This document shows positions 45,416-54,217 of a stretch of DNA of 64,000 nt, in pieces. Below the pieces are notes generated by a model, which made no database searches, was not told the DNA's origin, and was given only the letters and a program-made list of their open reading frames with translations. The position numbers were made by a program, and so were the translations under genes. Location: contig NZ_BAABHD010000032.1 in the NCBI RefSeq assembly GCF_039541915.1, positions 1 through 64,000 of the forward strand, written 5' to 3'. How positions within the stretch are numbered: the first letter of the stretch is position 1; each line of letters opens with the position of its first letter. The stretch comes from Nibrella saemangeumensis. GTDB lineage: Bacteria > Bacteroidota > Bacteroidia > Cytophagales > Spirosomataceae.

Positions 45416-46360
45416 TCAGATGCCGCCGGTCATGGCTTTCATCTTCGCCATAGCGGTCTGAACTACCTGTTCGGCCGGCTGGGCATAGTAATTCTTGTTA
45501 AATACCTCCAGCGACAGCACAATGGGCCGCTCCGGGTTGCGGATCGTTTGCAGAATCCGCCGGATGGGGGCGACCCCATCGCCGGGAAATACGCGGTCGG
45601 CATCGGTAATTACCTCCGGCGACAGCGTAGACGGGTAGTCGTTGACGTGGAAGATTTCGATACCCGGCTTACCGACCAGCGGCAGGCTGTCCAGGCTCGA
45701 TTTGCCTTTGTAGAGGTGGTATACATCCAGCAGCAGCCGGGCGGAGGGGTGACCGCTCTCAACGGCCACGTACATGACATCGCTCAGCCGGTTCAGGTTG
45801 GCCGAGAAGCCCCAGAGTTCCAGGTGGGGCACCACGCCCGACTGGTCGCCCAGTTCGAGAATGGCGCGGTAGCGCTCTGCCGCCTTGCGCAGATCCAGGC
45901 CCGGCGTCTGGGTAGCACCCATCGGAGGGGAGGCAATGCGCCGGCAGCCAATCTGGGCCAGTTGGTCCATTTCCCGCTTCATCTGCTCCAGCCCTTTGGC
46001 GCGGGTGGCCTCGTCATCAACAATCCACTGGGCGAACCCGATGGCCTGTTCGGCTTTTATGCCCAGATCGTCCAGTCGCTTTCTGGCTTCGGCCAGGGTA
46101 CCGCCACTGTTCAGAAAGTCCTGCAAGGTATTGATCCAGATTTCGACGGAGCGGAACCCGGCTTTCGAGGCTATTTCAAGTTCCTTGACAAAGCCCAGTT
46201 TCTGCCCCCGGATGGTACTCATGTTGAGGCAGTGGATAAAAGCGGGAGCCGCTGCTTTAGGCTTCGGCTGGGCCTCGCTGACGCGGGGCAGCAGGGCGGC
46301 TCCGGCCGTAGCGGCCAGGGTGGTTAACAGCTGACGGCGGTTGGGTAAGGATTCGGTCAT
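45416..46360 (-). CDS. Exported sugar-phosphate isomerase/epimerase-like TIM-barrel protein
   Basis: Residues 1-30 form a twin-arginine signal (NRRQLLTTLAATAGAALLP). The rest is a xylose-isomerase-like TIM barrel: KLGFVKELEIASKAGFRSVEIW, the LGIKAEQAIGFAQW strand, and HPSARLLLDVYHLYKG, with Asp and His at metal-binding positions, then IEIFHVNDYPS and SLEVFNKNYYAQ. Members isomerise or epimerise sugars or inositols. The Tat signal places it in the periplasm, folded before export. ATG 46360 is preferred since the longer frame lacks the RR context at its end. Confidence 0.88.
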   Translation of the reverse strand: MTESLPNRRQLLTTLAATAGAALLPRVSEAQPKPKAAAPAFIHCLNMSTIRGQKLGFVKELEIASKAGFRSVEIWINTLQDFLNSGGTLAEARKRLDDLGIKAEQAIGFAQWIVDDEATRAKGLEQMKREMDQLAQIGCRRIASPPMGATQTPGLDLRKAAERYRAILELGDQSGVVPHLELWGFSANLNRLSDVMYVAVESGHPSARLLLDVYHLYKGKSSLDSLPLVGKPGIEIFHVNDYPSTLSPEVITDADRVFPGDGVAPIRRILQTIRNPERPIVLSLEVFNKNYYAQPAEQVVQTAMAKMKAMTGGI

Positions 46361-46528
46361 GGGTTTTCGGGGGTATTGAACGCGCAAAATAGGAATTCTT
46401 TTCGGTAAAAGACCAGGACCTGCGCGGCCTACTACGTATGGCGGCTGGGGTGACTGAACCACAGCCCGCCGTCAGCCGTTACTACAAGGACGAATCAGCT
46501 TTATGCGGCTGTTCACCAACCTGTAGGA

Positions 46529-48673
46529 ATGAGAAAACAGCTTCGCAGCATTCAATACTTCTTTTTTAGTCAGTACTTCTCCGATGGGTTGCGTACGACC
46601 CTGGCCATTCTGCTTCCGGCGCTCGTTGTTGGCCAGCTTCACACGTTCGATACCGGTCTGATGCTCTCGCTGGGTGCCCTCTGTGTGAGCATTACCGACA
46701 TACCGGGGCCCTGGCAGCATAAGCGCAACGGTATGCTGGCCTGCGCGCTTTTTGCCTGGGTGGTCGCCCTCATTACCGGATTTGCCCGGCTGAATACGTA
46801 TGCACTTGGGCTGGAGATCCTGCTGTTCAGCTTTTTCTTTTCCATGTTTGTGGTGTATGGCAACCGGGCTGCGGCCGTCGGTTCGGCCGCGCTGCTGGCC
46901 CTGATTCTGATGATGGACCGCCCGCTCCAGCCTGCTGGGGTGCTGGTGCACAGTGCGCTGATTCTGGTTGGTGGCCTGTGGTACATGGGCGTCAGTTTGC
47001 TGTTTTTTCGCATCAGGCCGTACCGGCTGGCGCAGCAGGCACTGGGCGAGTGCGTACACGAGATTGCCCGATTCCTCGCCGTGAAGGCCCGGTTCTACAA
47101 TACAAACAGTAATCTTAAGGAAGGCTACCAGCAGCTGGTCACGCAGCAGGTGGTAGTGAGCGAAAAGCAGGAGGTGGTTCGGGAAATCCTGTTCAAAAGC
47201 CGCCAGATGGTAGAAGAGCCCACCGACATCGGCCGGAGGCTCGTACTGATTTTTGTGGATACCGTCGACCTGTACGAGCAGATTTCAGCCATGTACTACG
47301 ACTATGCCGCGCTGCGGAAGCGGTTTGGGCATACGGGGGTACTGGACATGATCTCCGCGCTGATCAGCCACCTGGTCGATGAACTGGACGAGCTGGGTCT
47401 GGCGATCCAATCTAACCAGTCGGCCGCATCCAACACCGATTTCGACAGCCGGCTGGAGCAGCTGAAAGCCCGCATTGACCAGGTAGGCGAAACCGAAAGC
47501 AACCTGGTGCTGAAAAAGATACTGGTCAACTTCCGCAACCTGTACCGGCGTATCAACGATATCCGGCAACTGCTGGTGAGCCGGGCCGCCAGTCAGGAAG
47601 GCCGCTGGATCAGCCCCGACTATACCCGGTTCGTGACCAGCCAGCGGATTGAGCCCGCCGGGTTTTTCACTAACCTCACGTTAGAGTCGTCGGTGTTCCG
47701 GCACTCGCTGCGGACGGCGCTGGCTTGTCTGACCGGTTTTGTGGTGATCAACCTGCTGGCATACGGCCAGCATAGTTACTGGGTGCTGCTGACGATCACC
47801 GCCATTCTGAAACCCGCTTTCAGTCTGACCCGGCAGCGGAACTACGAACGGATCGTGGGAACCCTGGCCGGCGGGGTTATTGGGGTGCTGATTCTGGTAT
47901 TTGTTCAGAGCCAGACGGTGAAATTTGTGTTCCTGCTGATCTTTATGATAGGTCTGTACAGTTTTCAGCGCAAGAACTACATCGTCATGGTGGTGTGTGT
48001 GACGCCCTTTGTGCTGATTCTCTTCAACATCATGGGCCTGGGCTTACTGGGAATTGCCGGAGAGCGCGTGCTGGATACGCTGATCGGCTGCGGCATTGCC
48101 TTCGCGGCCGGTTACCTGATTTTTCCGAACTGGGAATCGGAGCAGGTGACCCGGTATATGGCTGCAGTGCTGAAGGCCAACGGGCATTATCTGGTGCAGT
48201 TGGCGCAGACGCTGGCCGGTAAAGAGGTACGGCTGCCGGAGTATAAACTGGCCCGAAAAGAGGTTTATGTCAGCTCGGCCAACCTGTCGGCGGCTTTTCA
48301 GCGGATGCTGTCGGAGCCCCGCAGCAAGCAGCGCCACCAGAGCGAGCTGCTCGAATTTGTGGTGCTGAACCATATCGTATCCTCCAACATTGCCACCATC
48401 GCTTCCGATCTCATTCACCGGCAGCATTATGCGTACCCGGCGGAGGTCGTAAAACCGGTAAAGCAGGCGATGGCGCTGGTGCAACGGGCGCTCCTGGCCC
48501 TCGAACCCACAGCCGAACTACCGGGCGCCGATAGCGCCGAGGTATTGGCGAACGAGCCGGTAGAGACGCTCCGCGAAGAGGATCGGGTGCTTACCGAACA
48601 GGTACGCTATATCGAGAAAATCAGTGAGGATATACGCCGGGTGACGGAGACCGTAGCCGCCGGTTCGCCCTGA
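46529..48673 (+). CDS. FUSC-family (YccS/YhfK-like) inner-membrane protein
   Basis: A polytopic protein of 714 aa with two hydrophobic blocks of about six helices each (about 20-160 and 395-535), separated by a cytoplasmic helical region of about 230 residues. This is the fusaric-acid-resistance-like duplicated layout (FUSC_2 and YccS types). A last soluble helical part of about 170 residues follows. The function could be aromatic-acid or metabolite efflux, but no partner HlyD or TolC gene is nearby, so this is uncertain. Confidence 0.85.
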   Translation: MRKQLRSIQYFFFSQYFSDGLRTTLAILLPALVVGQLHTFDTGLMLSLGALCVSITDIPGPWQHKRNGMLACALFAWVVALITGFARLNTYALGLEILLFSFFFSMFVVYGNRAAAVGSAALLALILMMDRPLQPAGVLVHSALILVGGLWYMGVSLLFFRIRPYRLAQQALGECVHEIARFLAVKARFYNTNSNLKEGYQQLVTQQVVVSEKQEVVREILFKSRQMVEEPTDIGRRLVLIFVDTVDLYEQISAMYYDYAALRKRFGHTGVLDMISALISHLVDELDELGLAIQSNQSAASNTDFDSRLEQLKARIDQVGETESNLVLKKILVNFRNLYRRINDIRQLLVSRAASQEGRWISPDYTRFVTSQRIEPAGFFTNLTLESSVFRHSLRTALACLTGFVVINLLAYGQHSYWVLLTITAILKPAFSLTRQRNYERIVGTLAGGVIGVLILVFVQSQTVKFVFLLIFMIGLYSFQRKNYIVMVVCVTPFVLILFNIMGLGLLGIAGERVLDTLIGCGIAFAAGYLIFPNWESEQVTRYMAAVLKANGHYLVQLAQTLAGKEVRLPEYKLARKEVYVSSANLSAAFQRMLSEPRSKQRHQSELLEFVVLNHIVSSNIATIASDLIHRQHYAYPAEVVKPVKQAMALVQRALLALEPTAELPGADSAEVLANEPVETLREEDRVLTEQVRYIEKISEDIRRVTETVAAGSP

Positions 48674-48684
48674 CTGTACGCCGT

Positions 48685-49026
48685 TCAGGAATTGACCGGA
48701 GCAGGGTTTGTTTTCTTGACCGCCTGCTCTTCCCGTTTTAACTGCTTGTCGAGGTAGAAGGTACCAAAGGGTACCAGCGAAGCAATAAAGGCAAAAACAA
48801 CGCGCCCGAAGCTCCAGCGCCGGTCTATGGCCGCCCCCAGCAGCGTAACCAGATAGGCTACAAACAGGACACCATGCGCCCAGCCTACCACCTTGACCAC
48901 TTCCGGAATGCCGGCCCAGTATTTCAGCGGCATGGCAATGCCAAGCAGCACCAGATACGAGATACCTTCCAGTAAAGCAATGAGCCGAAAGCGTCCAAGC
49001 GGGGTTTTCAACATATGGGTAATCAT
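48685..49026 (-). CDS. DUF3817 membrane protein
   Basis: Three to four hydrophobic segments and the sequence LGRFRLIALLEGISYLVLLGIAMPLKYWAG, then VKVVGWAHGVLFVAYLV, identify the DUF3817 family of small integral membrane proteins. Function is unknown. The TTG at 49032 and ATG at 49026 or 49014 are possible starts; I choose the ATG at 49026. It ends convergent to the FUSC gene, only 11 bases apart. Confidence 0.82.
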   Translation of the reverse strand: MITHMLKTPLGRFRLIALLEGISYLVLLGIAMPLKYWAGIPEVVKVVGWAHGVLFVAYLVTLLGAAIDRRWSFGRVVFAFIASLVPFGTFYLDKQLKREEQAVKKTNPAPVNS

Positions 49027-49111
49027 CAACAATTCTTTGTTTTAAAACGTATCCACGATAGGAGATACCTGATAAACACCCCGGCTACTTCAGTTAGTTC
49101 GCTGTGTCTGA

Positions 49112-49945
49112 TCAGTATTTTCTGAGTAGCCTGACCAGCTTACGGCTGATTATGGCATAACCTGCGTCGGAGGGGTGCAGGCCGTCGTACGTCTGGTCTA
49201 CAGCACCGTCGGGATAGGGGTATTCATCCGTTTCGGGATTGAAGGGGATTTTGGTGTATTCAGGATACGGGTAGTTGTGGTAAACACCGGTCTGGGGGTT
49301 CTTCAGGCGCTTGTACTTAACCAGCTTCTCCAGCCGTAATGCCCGCGTGTGGTACAGGTCTACTACGGGAATCCGCTCCAGCCGGCCAATGGAATCAATA
49401 GCATTGGCAAAGGCTTCGAGCGGCTGACCGTTCTTGGGCTGATAGGAGCCAAACGCATTGTTTTTAAAGTTAAACAGGTAGACGAAGTCTGACCGCTGCA
49501 TGGGGGTAATCAGAACGAGCCGGGCCTGCGGATTCAGGCTGCGAAGTTTGTTGATAATGATACGGAAGGAGCCATAAACGGTGCTGTTACCGGCATTGGC
49601 CTGGTAATCGGCCAGCCGTCCCAGGGGCCGACCCGCCCACCAGTCGTTGGTACCCAGAAACACGGTGTAAATATCCGCTTTGGTCAAACTTAGCTGCTCA
49701 ATGGACTGGGCGATGCGGCCGGCCGTCCAGCCGTTATGCCCCTGATTCGTGTATTGGATATTGGGCAGCTTTTCGGTCACCCGGGTCATGTACCCTTTGG
49801 TAATCCGGTTTTTTGTTTCGTTGGGGTGCTCATTCAGATAGGTGATGGAGTCGCCGATGGCTACCCAGGTAAGCGGCTTGCGGGTGAAGGCGCTGCATAA
49901 CCCCAGCAGGGCTACCAGCAGAAGGACTATCTTTTTGCTGTTCAT
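49112..49945 (-). CDS. SGNH/GDSL hydrolase, exported
   Basis: A signal peptide (IVLLLVALLGLCSAFT) is followed by one SGNH hydrolase domain. Block I is VAIGDSITY with Ser33, block II has the Gly in NQGHNGW, block III is LGTNDWW, and block V is DGLHPSDAG with Asp254 and His257. Such enzymes cleave esters of carbohydrates or lipids, for example acetyl groups on polysaccharide. The gene follows the histidine-kinase gene on the same strand after only 3 bases, so they are cotranscribed. That pairing is unusual and may connect the kinase with its output. Confidence 0.9.
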   Translation of the reverse strand: MNSKKIVLLLVALLGLCSAFTRKPLTWVAIGDSITYLNEHPNETKNRITKGYMTRVTEKLPNIQYTNQGHNGWTAGRIAQSIEQLSLTKADIYTVFLGTNDWWAGRPLGRLADYQANAGNSTVYGSFRIIINKLRSLNPQARLVLITPMQRSDFVYLFNFKNNAFGSYQPKNGQPLEAFANAIDSIGRLERIPVVDLYHTRALRLEKLVKYKRLKNPQTGVYHNYPYPEYTKIPFNPETDEYPYPDGAVDQTYDGLHPSDAGYAIISRKLVRLLRKY

Positions 49946-49948
49946 GGT

Positions 49949-51313
49949 CTACTCGGTACTGGAAAATTTTCGGGCGATCAGCGGCACCACCACGCGGAAG
50001 GTGTCGCCGGTCTCCTGAATGGCAATGTCGGGCTGGTTCAGCAGCTTATATTTCTCCGCAATATTCAGCAATCCTTTTTGGGTCGAGTTCAGTTTGCTGT
50101 TGGGCTTGCGCTGCAGGTTGTTGCTGACGGTAAGTGATTCGGCTTTGTCCGTAACAATCCGGATGCGTAGCGGCTGGTCGGCCGAGACAATGTTGTGTTT
50201 CACCGCGTTTTCGACCAGCAGCTGGAGTGTCAGGGGGGGCAGCAGTCGTTCGCGGACGGTATCGCTGATCGCAATGTCGAGGTGAATACCCTGGCCGTAA
50301 CGGGTTTTCAGCAGGTGGTAATAGGAGTTGATAAAGCCGATCTCCGTACCAACCGTTGTTAATTCCCGCTCGTTGGCCTGGAGCAGGTAGCGGTATACGC
50401 TCGACATCTCATCGACAAACTGCTCGGCCTTGTCGGGGTCGTCGGTGATCAGCGAGGACAGGGAGTTGAGGCTGTTGAACAGAAAGTGCGGGCTGATCTG
50501 GGCCTGCAGCGCCCGCATCTGCATTTCGGTCATTTCCTGTTTCAGTCGATGCACCGCCAGTTCGGCTTCCAGTTGCTCGCGCTGCCGCTGTTCGCGTTCG
50601 CGGGCCAGGGCCTGTTCAAAAACGGCTTTCTTCACGGCTTCCCGGCGGTGGCGGTAGGTCAGGCCCAGCGAAAAGCAGACCAGTTCCAGAATAATGCCCA
50701 GTTGCAGGTAGGCGAGGGGAACCTGCCAGACGTTAGAGACCTTGTTGTAATCATCGCTGAGAAGGGTAAGCGCCATGGCTACTAATCCCCCAACGACCAG
50801 AAAAGCCGAACCGGAAATAAAGTACCGGGTTACCGGCTCCCGGCGCTGGTAGATTCTGGCAATGATGTAAACCGACAAGACGGCCAGCATGACCCGCACC
50901 ACCGTGTGCAGCAGTTCGTGAATGGGTTGCCGCCAGTAATCGGTAAAAAAGCAGAAGACGACCTCCGTCAGAGCATACACGATCAGCCCGGCCTGCATGT
51001 ACCGGAACAGGCGCAGCAGGTTAGGCCTGGTTTCGCGCAGGTTCAGAAAGGCGTTGGCAAAATCGTAGTAAATAAAATAGGCCACCATGGGGCCGGTTAC
51101 GCGGATGAAGTGCCAGCCCGGATAGGTTAGCTGGCTGATAACGCCCGGCGACCGCAGCCAGAAATAGCTTACCCAGACCAGCATATAGGCCGTGTAAAGT
51201 CCGTAGATCCGTTCGCGGTACAGATACCACTGCACACTGTTGTACAGCAGCATGGCCATGATCATGCCCAGGAAGATAAAGCGCCAGTTGTCGTAATTCA
51301 ACGGTATCGGCAA
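49949..51313 (-). CDS. LytS/YehU-type histidine kinase with 7TM sensor region
   Basis: Residues about 10-220 form seven hydrophobic segments of the 7TMR-DISM type. About 225-265 is a coiled coil (AREREQRQREQLEAELAVHR), and the kinase core starts QAQISPHFLFNSLNSL with the phospho-His276 (His_kinase, PF06580). The N-box region (LLVENAVKHNIV) and an ATPase C-lobe follow. Family members normally also have an outer DISMED2 domain, which is absent here, so ligand binding would have to occur in the membrane part. No LytTR response regulator lies next to it, so it is an orphan kinase. Cotranscribed with the SGNH gene. Confidence 0.88.
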   Translation of the reverse strand: MPIPLNYDNWRFIFLGMIMAMLLYNSVQWYLYRERIYGLYTAYMLVWVSYFWLRSPGVISQLTYPGWHFIRVTGPMVAYFIYYDFANAFLNLRETRPNLLRLFRYMQAGLIVYALTEVVFCFFTDYWRQPIHELLHTVVRVMLAVLSVYIIARIYQRREPVTRYFISGSAFLVVGGLVAMALTLLSDDYNKVSNVWQVPLAYLQLGIILELVCFSLGLTYRHRREAVKKAVFEQALAREREQRQREQLEAELAVHRLKQEMTEMQMRALQAQISPHFLFNSLNSLSSLITDDPDKAEQFVDEMSSVYRYLLQANERELTTVGTEIGFINSYYHLLKTRYGQGIHLDIAISDTVRERLLPPLTLQLLVENAVKHNIVSADQPLRIRIVTDKAESLTVSNNLQRKPNSKLNSTQKGLLNIAEKYKLLNQPDIAIQETGDTFRVVVPLIARKFSSTE

Positions 51314-51480
51314 TTGGTGGTAAAAACGGCAATGAAGGTACGAAGAAACCGCCGGTTATGGCAACTTTATGGCGGCTTTTAGTGACCGGAACCAGTTACA
51401 GGTTTTTTGATCCATTCATCCTAAATTTTACCGGCCAAAACAAGCCCGAACTATCTTTATCAGACAGCAACCCATTACTT

Positions 51481-52254
51481 ATGACCCTCGACCAGCCGCT
51501 TTCTGCCTCGTTTGATCGTGACCATGCCATTCAGTTGAATGACCGGGCCGCCTTTCCCGGTCCCTGGATTGGTGGTACAAGCCTAATCCTTGGGCCGCTT
51601 CTCCTTCTTACCGGGGCCTTGCTCCGCATCCAGTTTCATTTTTTTTTCCCACAACAGTTAGCGGCCTTTGAAAGCCACCCCGCCCTGATCACGGCCGCCT
51701 ATAGTGTTTATGCGCTGGGTAATGTTGTCCTTTGCTTTGGCATTCTGTACCTGGTGGCCCTGATCAGGCAATGGGATCGGGTTTGGGCCTTTTGGGCGGG
51801 AATGCTGGTCCTGACCGGCCTTTTTACCCGGACTTTCCACGCGGGTATCGATCATATGGCTCTGCAGCTGGTTCAGGTTCAGAGCCTAGACTCAGCCACC
51901 AAAGCAGTATCTGATTCCTACAAGGTGTTTCACATTTTCCGGTACCTGAACGGCTATATTATGATGGGCTGGCTTTGCGTGGCCATCGCCACGTACCGGG
52001 CCCGGATTCTTAGCCTGCCTATGGCCATCGCGCTGGGCCTGATGGTTATTGTTCCTTTCGGAACGCTTAAAGGCACCGAAATCCGGTCGATAGGCCTGAT
52101 CGGGTTGTGCATCGCGCTGATTCCGTTGGGTATCCGTGTGTTAAAGCAGGCCCCACCACTGAGCCGACGCGCTAAGCTATGGATAGCGATCTTTATCATC
52201 GTAGAACTCATTTTTGTGCCGCTTTCCATCCTGTACCCTGCCCTGATGAACTAA
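51481..52254 (+). CDS. Multi-pass membrane protein of unknown function
   Basis: Seven to eight hydrophobic segments span most of its 257 aa (GGTSLILGPLLLLTGALLRI, IGLIGLCIALIPLGIRVL). There are no known motifs beyond a HAGIDHMALQLVQ stretch. I do not recognise the family. ATG 51481 is chosen because upstream residues in the frame (51358-51480) are not hydrophobic in a signal-like way and cover the promoter of the divergent kinase gene. It ends convergent to the MetF-like gene. Confidence 0.65.
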   Translation: MTLDQPLSASFDRDHAIQLNDRAAFPGPWIGGTSLILGPLLLLTGALLRIQFHFFFPQQLAAFESHPALITAAYSVYALGNVVLCFGILYLVALIRQWDRVWAFWAGMLVLTGLFTRTFHAGIDHMALQLVQVQSLDSATKAVSDSYKVFHIFRYLNGYIMMGWLCVAIATYRARILSLPMAIALGLMVIVPFGTLKGTEIRSIGLIGLCIALIPLGIRVLKQAPPLSRRAKLWIAIFIIVELIFVPLSILYPALMN

Positions 52255-52267
52255 TGGCTTTGAAAAC

Positions 52268-53227
52268 CTACGCAGCATACCTCTTTTCCTGTAGTGACTT
52301 TCTTACCCCTTTCTCCCGGAGCATCTGACCGATTCTGTTGGCCAGTTCGATGGACGCTTCGATCTCAGCTTTTCGAATGGCCACGCTTTCAATATTAAAG
52401 CCGAACGGAATGGAGCGTTCTGTACAGTATGTGATCAGCGCGGAGGCAATGTCGAGGCATAACCTGACCGATTTGTCAAGCATATCCTCTGAGCGTTTCA
52501 GCTCTTCTTTTAAGGTATCGGGTACGTGAATACCCAACCACTCCATAAACTGAAGCGTTTTTACCGATCCGCAGGCGGTAAGCGTGAAAATGATCGTGGG
52601 TGGGGCGGTCTGCTGCCGGTTGCAGCGGAGCGCCAGATCGTCGATCACCTGCCTGGCATAGTCCAGATTGAACACACACTGGGAAATAAAGTACGATACC
52701 CCGCAGCTCATCTTATCCAGTATCCTGACATCCTCATCGTTCAGCAGATGATGCCGTTCGGGGATGGTTACCGCACCGATCACGGAGGTATCCCGGTGTT
52801 TGCTCCATATCTGGTAGGCGTCCGGCAGGCTGGTCTTTACCGGATAATCCGGTACCGGTACACCCACAAAAACAGGGTAGAAGGTATGCTCATGGAGGGT
52901 CTCCAGCCAGTCGGCCAGCTCGTCGGCCGAAAATTTACCGGCGGGCCGATAGATGATTTTAGGGAGGGGTAAACTCTCCAGGTAGCCGGAAGCAAAAACC
53001 AGCGGATCGAGTGCCGTTAAAAACGGAAAGGGCCGTTCGTCGGCGGTACGGGCCGACTCATCCTGCACATCATACACGACCAGGGCATCGATATCCAGGT
53101 TAGCGAGTCGTTCCATGGTTTTCCGGGCAATCTCGGCAATGCGTTCCGGTTCGGTATTGGCTTTGGGTGGGGTGATGCCGTACAGCAGCACGCCCGACTC
53201 GGCCGATTTAATCTTCTCTAAAAACAT
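52268..53227 (-). CDS. Methylenetetrahydrofolate reductase-like protein
   Basis: A 319-aa TIM-barrel protein related to MTHFR (MetF), which reduces 5,10-methylene-THF to 5-methyl-THF for methionine synthesis. It has a short start (YGITPPKANT in place of the family FExxPP), DALVVYDVQDESAR, a core VIGAVTIPERH, and FISQCVFNLDYARQVI, which matches the FAD-binding TQ/SQ-F motif. It is less typical than E. coli MetF and may serve another pterin or methyl-transfer reaction. It is a single gene; a small hairpin lies in its leader. Confidence 0.75.
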   Translation of the reverse strand: MFLEKIKSAESGVLLYGITPPKANTEPERIAEIARKTMERLANLDIDALVVYDVQDESARTADERPFPFLTALDPLVFASGYLESLPLPKIIYRPAGKFSADELADWLETLHEHTFYPVFVGVPVPDYPVKTSLPDAYQIWSKHRDTSVIGAVTIPERHHLLNDEDVRILDKMSCGVSYFISQCVFNLDYARQVIDDLALRCNRQQTAPPTIIFTLTACGSVKTLQFMEWLGIHVPDTLKEELKRSEDMLDKSVRLCLDIASALITYCTERSIPFGFNIESVAIRKAEIEASIELANRIGQMLREKGVRKSLQEKRYAA

Positions 53228-53257
53228 GAGTTATCAGGTTGTTATCTTCAAGCGGTT

Positions 53258-53282
53258 TATCTCCGACTTGCTATCGGAGATA
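53258..53282. other. Hairpin in the MetF-like gene leader
   Basis: TATCTCCGA (53258-53266) pairs with TCGGAGATA (53274-53282) across 7 bases, some 30 bases before the start codon at 53227. It could end the upstream small gene or act as a leader structure. It does not have SAM-riboswitch conservation that I can see. Confidence 0.4.
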
Positions 53283-53289
53283 TCAATAG

Positions 53290-53493
53290 TCAAGCCTTAC
53301 CAGGGCAGATGGCCAATTTACGTTTTAAAATGCGTTCTCTTACCCCCATAGTTACCCTCCTTCGTTTGCCGCAGCAGGCAAGCGCTGTGAGTGTAGCCAG
53401 CTCTAAATCGCAGAGGTCTTGTAAAAACACGCCATCGTTGGCGTGTTCGGCTCCATCGGCGAATTTCCAGCGGGCTTTAAATTCGGTAGACAT
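53290..53493 (-). CDS. Small hypothetical protein
   Basis: A 67-aa frame with ATG at 53493 reads MSTEFKARWKFADGAEHAND and continues with a helical Leu/Ala/Cys segment and an Arg/Lys-rich end. I do not recognise it. Codon usage looks coding (GCC, GAT, CTG), but the plus strand is open over the same span, so it may be chance. It would sit just upstream of the MetF-like gene on the same strand. Confidence 0.35.
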   Translation of the reverse strand: MSTEFKARWKFADGAEHANDGVFLQDLCDLELATLTALACCGKRRRVTMGVRERILKRKLAICPGKA

Positions 53494-53523
53494 CACGGTA
53501 GATAAAGGTATAGCCGGGTATTA

Positions 53524-53796
53524 AAAGCAGCAATATAGTGAGTTAGCCACATAGGTAAAATAACCAGAGCGCAGCAGCGTCATCAGTTTGATCTAGACAT
53601 AGTACTCATATGAGATAAAATGAAAGATTAAACATTCTTGTAGTGAGGACGTTAGTTCTTTAACCAGAGCTGACGGTTACAACGTCAAAATGATTTTTGT
53701 CATTGCGGGAATTACTATTTACCGTTTATATTTTCAATTTTTAAATAACTTTTTCATTACCAATGAGTTAAGTTAATAATACTCAACTACACCAAC
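53524..53796. other. A+T-rich intergenic segment
   Basis: About 270 bases without any convincing reading frame, visibly richer in A+T than the surroundings. Nothing else was recognised apart from T-rich runs near 53735-53755. Confidence 0.6.
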
Positions 53797-54018
53797 ATGA
53801 ATGATCTGGGGCTTGCCAGTCATGACTATAAGGCAGCCTACGCCTTCAATCAGCAGTACAAGGTTGGCGACATGGTCATTGTCAGAACGGTCCATGACCA
53901 TACATTTGGTGGCTCCCTGGTTCGCCCGGCTATTGTCTTACATGACCAGGTAATCATTAATCTTGAGGCTGTCCCCGAGTGTTTTTTATTGAAGCAGGTT
54001 CTACCGAAGCTTAAGTAA
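53797..54018 (+). CDS. Small hypothetical protein
   Basis: A 73-aa frame starts at an ATG after the A+T-rich region and has KVGDMVIVRTVHDHTFGG, a possible beta-barrel or SH3-like strand pair, ending in LKQVLPKLK. I do not recognise the family. The neighbouring coding-like remnant downstream in another frame suggests this area is decayed or recently acquired. It has no supporting partner gene. Confidence 0.45.
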   Translation: MNDLGLASHDYKAAYAFNQQYKVGDMVIVRTVHDHTFGGSLVRPAIVLHDQVIINLEAVPECFLLKQVLPKLK

Positions 54019-54208
54019 TACAACCGCTAATTCGATCCGTTACCACCGGGCATCGGCCGATGTCCCAAGCGTGAAAGGCCTGACTCTGGATGGCTCCCGC
54101 TTAGTCGGGGTTACCCGAAATAAGGGTTACTTGCCGGGCAATCAGCCGTATTTAGTGACCAGAACAACCACCGGCAGTCTGATTGGTAAAACGGTGATTT
54201 TTTCGTAA
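53993..54208 (+). pseudogene. Coding-like remnant without start codon
   Basis: A frame of 71 codons between stops at 53990-53992 and 54206-54208 has no ATG but reads like the C-terminus of a real protein (SADVPSVKGLTLDGSRLVGV, then NQPYLVTRTTTGSLIGKTVIF). It overlaps the end of the 53797-54018 frame in another phase, ten bases before the helicase start. It may be the 3' remnant of a gene lost by deletion or a frameshifted continuation of that small ORF. Confidence 0.35.
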
Positions 54209-54217
54209 TTTAGAGGT

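Noticed and set aside
53228..53300. SAM riboswitch before the MetF-like gene
   Set aside because: Only a 9-bp hairpin is present; the leader is far too short and lacks the four-way-junction sequence conservation.
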